The notes below the pieces were generated by a model. It searched no databases. It saw only the letters and a list, made by a program, of their open reading frames with translations, and was not told the DNA's origin. Made by a program: the position numbers and the translations under genes. Shown here piece after piece: positions 14,123 through 16,586 of a DNA stretch of 16,586 nucleotides. Numbering within the stretch: position 1 is the stretch's first letter; every line of letters starts with the position of its first letter. Source of the stretch: Rhodoluna sp. (GTDB lineage Bacteria > Actinomycetota > Actinomycetes > Actinomycetales > Microbacteriaceae); the NCBI GenBank assembly GCA_026393335.1, contig JAPLAJ010000047.1:1-16586 (forward strand). Reading direction: 5' to 3'.

Positions 14123-14533
14123 CTAGATACGGCGAATCTTTGGTGGACGACATCCGTTGTGAGCCTGTGGGGTCACATCTGAGATTGATCCAACTTCTAG
14201 ACCTGCTGCTTGAAGTGAACGGATAGCTGTTTCACGACCAGAGCCTGGGCCCTTTACGAAAACATCTACCTTCTTCAAACCGTGCTCCTGAGCCTTACGA
14301 GCTGCAGCTTCTGCTGCCATCTGCGCGGCGAATGGAGTTGACTTACGTGAACCCTTGAAGCCAACATCACCTGATGATGACCATGAGATAACAGCACCGG
14401 TGTCGTCAGTGATTGAGACGATGGTGTTGTTAAAGGTGCTCTTGATGTGAGCCTGACCGTGGGTAACGTTCTTCTTTTCTTTACGACGTGGCTTGCGGGC
14501 TGAGCCTGCTGCTTTGGTCTTCGGTGCTGCCAT
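14123..14533 (-). CDS. rpsK: 30S ribosomal protein S11
   Basis: This is a 136-residue S11. It has a basic N-terminus (KTKAAGSARKPRRKEKKN), then AHIKSTFNNTIVSITDDTG, GFKGSRKSTPFAAQMAAE, VKGPGSGRETAIRSLQAAGLEV and the C-terminal HNGCRPPKIRRI. N126 in this motif matches the Asn converted to isoaspartate in E. coli S11. AGGAGA nine bases before the ATG is a strong ribosome-binding sequence. It follows rpsM by 46 bp. S11 sits on the 30S platform beside 16S rRNA near the mRNA exit. Confidence 0.97.
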   Translation of the reverse strand: MAAPKTKAAGSARKPRRKEKKNVTHGQAHIKSTFNNTIVSITDDTGAVISWSSSGDVGFKGSRKSTPFAAQMAAEAAARKAQEHGLKKVDVFVKGPGSGRETAIRSLQAAGLEVGSISDVTPQAHNGCRPPKIRRI

Positions 14534-14579
14534 GAGTTTTCTCCTGAATCCTTATTAGACGCGACGAGCCGGCGGGCTA

Positions 14580-14957
14580 CTAACGCGCTACTTTCTTCTT
14601 GCCGGCTACGGTGCGCTTTGGACCCTTACGAGTACGAGCGTTAGTCTTGGTGCGCTGACCACGAACAGGTAGTCCCTTACGGTGACGAATACCTTCGTAT
14701 GAACCAATCTCAACCTTGCGGCGAATATCAGCTGCAACATCACGACGTAGATCACCTTCGACTTTGTAGTTTCCGTCTAGGTAGTCACGAATAGCAACCA
14801 ACTGGTCATCAGTTAGATCTTTTACTCGGATGTTTTTATCGATGTTGGTATCGGTTAGAACCTTAACACTTCGTGTTGGTCCGATTCCATAGATGTAGGT
14901 TAGGGCGATTTCAACGCGCTTGTCGCGTGGAATATCGACTCCGGCAATACGTGCCAT
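14580..14957 (-). CDS. rpsM: 30S ribosomal protein S13
   Basis: This is a 125-residue S13, opening MARIAGVDIPRDKRVEIALTY with the helix-hairpin motif YGIGPTRS near 23-30, EGDLRRDVAADIRRK in the middle, and the basic tail GLPVRGQRTKTNARTRKGPKR plus a Lys-rich end that contacts tRNA in the P site. AGGAGA seven bases before the ATG supports the start. A 161-bp gap with three hairpins separates it from rpmJ, long for this operon. Confidence 0.97.
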   Translation of the reverse strand: MARIAGVDIPRDKRVEIALTYIYGIGPTRSVKVLTDTNIDKNIRVKDLTDDQLVAIRDYLDGNYKVEGDLRRDVAADIRRKVEIGSYEGIRHRKGLPVRGQRTKTNARTRKGPKRTVAGKKKVAR

Positions 14958-14999
14958 TGGATTTCTCCTGTTGTTATGAAAGGTCTGCAGCAGTATTGT

Positions 15000-15098
15000 C
15001 CTGAATAAATTCAGGCTCTCGCCTTTCCGAGAGGTGCCAGATCAAAATCTTGAACACTGCCTTGTTGTTTTATTTAGTTGTACTCATCGTTAGATGAG
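15000..15098 (-). promoter_or_regulatory. rpsM leader with three hairpins
   Basis: Within the 161-bp rpmJ-rpsM gap are three perfect inverted repeats. CCTGAAT/ATTCAGG (15000-15006 with 15009-15015) and CTCTCG/CGAGAG (15016-15021 with 15028-15033) sit back to back with no base between them. CTCATC/GATGAG (15083-15088 with 15093-15098, loop of four) lies 49 bases away. In the sense RNA none is followed by a U-tract. A regulatory or processing role is inferred. Confidence 0.45.
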
Positions 15099-15118
15099 CT
15101 GGTGCAAATCTAGAGTGC

Positions 15119-15232
15119 TTAGCCCTGGCGCTGTTTGTGGCGTGGGTTTTCGCAGATGATCATGACGCGACCATGACGACGAATGACTTTACACTTGTCG
15201 CAAATCTTTTTAACGCTTGGGTTAACCTTCAT
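15119..15232 (-). CDS. rpmJ: 50S ribosomal protein L36
   Basis: A 37-residue frame from the ATG at 15232 opens MKVNPSVKKICDKCKVIRRH and ends with TAA at 15121-15119. It is the zinc-binding form of L36: C11, C14, C27 and H32 are the four ligands. The position between infA and rpsM is standard. The ribosome-binding sequence (AAGAGA before the ATG) is weak. Because zinc-free L36 paralogues exist in some bacteria under zinc control, it is notable that this copy keeps all four ligands. Confidence 0.97.
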   Translation of the reverse strand: MKVNPSVKKICDKCKVIRRHGRVMIICENPRHKQRQG

Positions 15233-15271
15233 GTCTCTTTATTTCTGTTCGTGGTTTTTTACAAAACCGAT

Positions 15272-15493
15272 TTACTTGTATCGATAAATGATTCGCCCAC
15301 GATTTAGGTCGTAGGTTGATAGCTCAACAATCACGCGATCTTCTGGCAAAATCTTGATGTAATGCTGACGCATTTTCCCAGAGATGTGTGCCAAAACCTT
15401 GTGCCCGTTAGTCAACTCCACTCGGAACATCGCGTTCGGAAGAGCCTCGTAAACTGTGCCTTCGATCTCGATGACGCCGTCTTTGTTGGCCAT
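15272..15493 (-). CDS. infA: Translation initiation factor IF-1
   Basis: IF-1 occupies the 30S A site during initiation. The 73-residue S1-like OB-fold protein (MANKDGVIEIEGTVYEALPNAMFRV-type, then HISGKMRQHYIKILPEDRV and LNRGRIIYRYK) has the standard length and sequence. The ribosome-binding sequence before the ATG is weak. It follows map by 124 bp; a candidate promoter lies in that gap, so infA probably leads a separately controlled rpmJ-rpsM-rpsK-rpoA-rplQ-truA unit in addition to read-through from adk-map. Confidence 0.98.
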   Translation of the reverse strand: MANKDGVIEIEGTVYEALPNAMFRVELTNGHKVLAHISGKMRQHYIKILPEDRVIVELSTYDLNRGRIIYRYK

Positions 15494-15559
15494 AAACTCA
15501 CTTATCTTTATTCTTCTGTTGCCTCAAACACACGCAAAAAGACCAGCTAAAAATAGGGA

Positions 15560-15588
15560 TTTTTACGTGCCGAAACACCAAGACTCAA
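15560..15588 (-). promoter_or_regulatory. Candidate promoter for the infA operon
   Basis: On the minus strand TTGAGT (15588-15583), exactly 17 bp, and TAAAAA (15565-15560) give four-of-six matches to each housekeeping sigma box. A start near 15552 would leave a leader of about 60 bases before infA. The -10 lies in a 7-bp A/T inverted repeat (15548-15554 with 15559-15565). Confidence 0.45.
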
Positions 15589-15617
15589 TCCTAGGACATT
15601 TAAGGAAATAATGGTAG

Positions 15618-16454
15618 TTAAGAATCCAAGGGAACTGGGGTTATCCCGTATTTAGCCAATCCGGCTACCCCGCCATCTTCTGCCGTTAGCACCCATATTC
15701 CCCCTGAATGACGGGCTACCGTATGCTCCCAATGGCTTGAATCTGAGCCATCTTTGCTTGAAACAGTCCATTCATCAGCCAATATCTTCACTGCCTGGCT
15801 ACCTGCGGTAATCATGGGTTCAATGGCAATAACTAGGCCAGATTCGATAACTGGCCCTAAATCACGGGTTTGGTAGTTGAAAACAGCTGGATCTTCGTGC
15901 ATTGATCTGCCGACTCCGTGGCCAATGTAATCCTGCAGAATCCCGTATCTACCTGAAGCCTTGATGCTCTTTTCAACTGCTCTGCCGACCTCATTTAGTC
16001 TCTTGGCTGTTGCAAAAGCAGCAATTCCAGCCCAAAGTGAGCCTTCACAGGCATCACTGACCTTCTGCCTACTAGCCATAAGCTCAGGATCTCCACCAGG
16101 GACGACCATGCTAAAAGCAGCATCGCCATTCCAGCCCGAAGGGGTAATAGCTCCACAATCAACAGAAATAATGTCCCCGGCTTGGAGAATTCGGTCCTTG
16201 GATGGAATACCGTGCACCACCTCATCATTGATAGATGAACAAATGGTGTGCTTATAGCCGGCTACTAACTTGAAATTAGATCTAGCCCCCATCGAAACTA
16301 TGGTTGCCTCGGCAATTGCATCTAGTTCAAGAGTTGAAATACCAGGAGCGATAGCATCCTTTACTGCCTTAAGTGCAGCTGCTGTGATTAGTCCTGCCTC
16401 ACGCATCAAAACCATGTCAGCATTGGTTTTAAGCGTTATCCGCTCGCGGGCCAT
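15618..16454 (-). CDS. map: Methionine aminopeptidase, type I
   Basis: Map removes the initiator Met from nascent proteins. The 278-residue protein has the five metal ligands of the pita-bread fold: D99 (SVDCG), D111 (NGDAAF), H179 (IGHGVGR), E212 (IEPM) and E243 (WEHT). Substrate-binding H81 is in VVHGIPS. The family's usual ~255-285 residues agree. The ATG at 16454 lies 12 bases after the expected adk stop, in the usual secY-adk-map-infA order. A five-base-pair hairpin covers its AAGG ribosome-binding sequence. Confidence 0.96.
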   Translation of the reverse strand: MARERITLKTNADMVLMREAGLITAAALKAVKDAIAPGISTLELDAIAEATIVSMGARSNFKLVAGYKHTICSSINDEVVHGIPSKDRILQAGDIISVDCGAITPSGWNGDAAFSMVVPGGDPELMASRQKVSDACEGSLWAGIAAFATAKRLNEVGRAVEKSIKASGRYGILQDYIGHGVGRSMHEDPAVFNYQTRDLGPVIESGLVIAIEPMITAGSQAVKILADEWTVSSKDGSDSSHWEHTVARHSGGIWVLTAEDGGVAGLAKYGITPVPLDS

Positions 16455-16467
16455 AAGGTTATACCTT
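16455..16467 (-). promoter_or_regulatory. Hairpin over the map ribosome-binding site
   Basis: In the sense RNA AAGGU (16467-16463) pairs with ACCUU (16459-16455) around a three-base loop, immediately before the map AUG. It includes the last base of the adk stop codon. Ribosomes ending on adk would open it, so adk and map translation may be coupled. Confidence 0.4.
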
Positions 16468-16586
16468 TAGTTAGCTGGGCTTAGGCCGCGAGATGTTAGA
16501 GCGTTCAGAATTCTCTCTGTAACTTCGCCAACTTGACCCAAACCATCGATTTAACAACAAGGGATCGAGAAGAATAAATCTCAATA
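16467..16586 (-). CDS. adk: Adenylate kinase, C-terminal end only, with an apparent one-base frameshift
   Basis: Reading toward map, the last codons before a TAA at 16469-16467 give DGLGQVGEVTERIL and then NALTSRGLSPAN, the typical end of an actinobacterial adenylate kinase (ATP + AMP to 2 ADP). Upstream of that frame a stop (TAA at 16553-16551) appears at once. Shifting by one base there recovers IEIYSSRSLVVK, which joins to IDGLGQ if the AAA run at 16552-16550 were AAAA. As it stands the upstream frame would run into 14 foreign residues and stop at 16505. The gene extends past the window. An essential gene makes an assembly or base-calling error the most likely cause. Confidence 0.75.

Overview
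This is a housekeeping stretch of an actinobacterial chromosome, and no mobile element, CRISPR array or tRNA/rRNA gene was seen in it. The proteins are actinobacterial in type (RpoA, CoaA, GlmM, S9 with an N-terminal extension, L17 with an acidic tail), yet base composition is low for the phylum (mid-40s % G+C by eye). The order infA-rpmJ-rpsM-rpsK-rpoA-rplQ-truA-rplM-rpsI-glmM, with no rpsD between rpsK and rpoA, followed by glmS-acpS-alr-tsaE-tsaB-rimI/tsaD, resembles Microbacteriaceae. A small-genome freshwater or marine member (Rhodoluna/Aquiluna-like) is my best inference, not a proven assignment.

Layout, left to right. Bases 2-790 (+) are the 3' part of a THUMP-like-domain methyltransferase gene, ending in a bidirectional terminator. 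Bases 834-7249 (-) are, in transcription order, glmS, acpS, alr, tsaE, tsaB, a rimI-tsaD fusion and, after 91 bp, a DUF4190 membrane protein. The first six genes are separated by 0-4 nt or overlap by 1 nt and look like one operon for UDP-GlcNAc/peptidoglycan precursors, carrier-protein activation and tRNA t6A. coaA (7269-8237, +) diverges from glmS across only 19 bp and ends in a second bidirectional terminator. A secreted, lysine/alanine-rich helical protein of unknown function follows (8285-8884, -).

Bases 8962-16586 (-) form a ribosomal/transcription/translation superoperon. In transcription order these are adk (3' end only), map, infA, rpmJ, rpsM, rpsK, rpoA, rplQ, truA, rplM, rpsI and glmM. 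Internal promoters are likely before infA and rplM. Gaps before rpsM, rpoA and rplM hold small hairpins without U-tracts, and a 38-nt near-perfect hairpin covers the beginning of truA.

Points most worth a second look are: the truA-start hairpin, whose only non-Watson-Crick pairs are G-U in the sense RNA; an apparent one-base deletion in an A-run of adk; the 19-bp glmS/coaA divergent region with overlapping -10 elements and possibly leaderless transcripts; the RimI-TsaD fusion; and the secreted protein with one cysteine near each end of the mature chain and opposite charge in its two halves. I did not find a new multi-gene system here.
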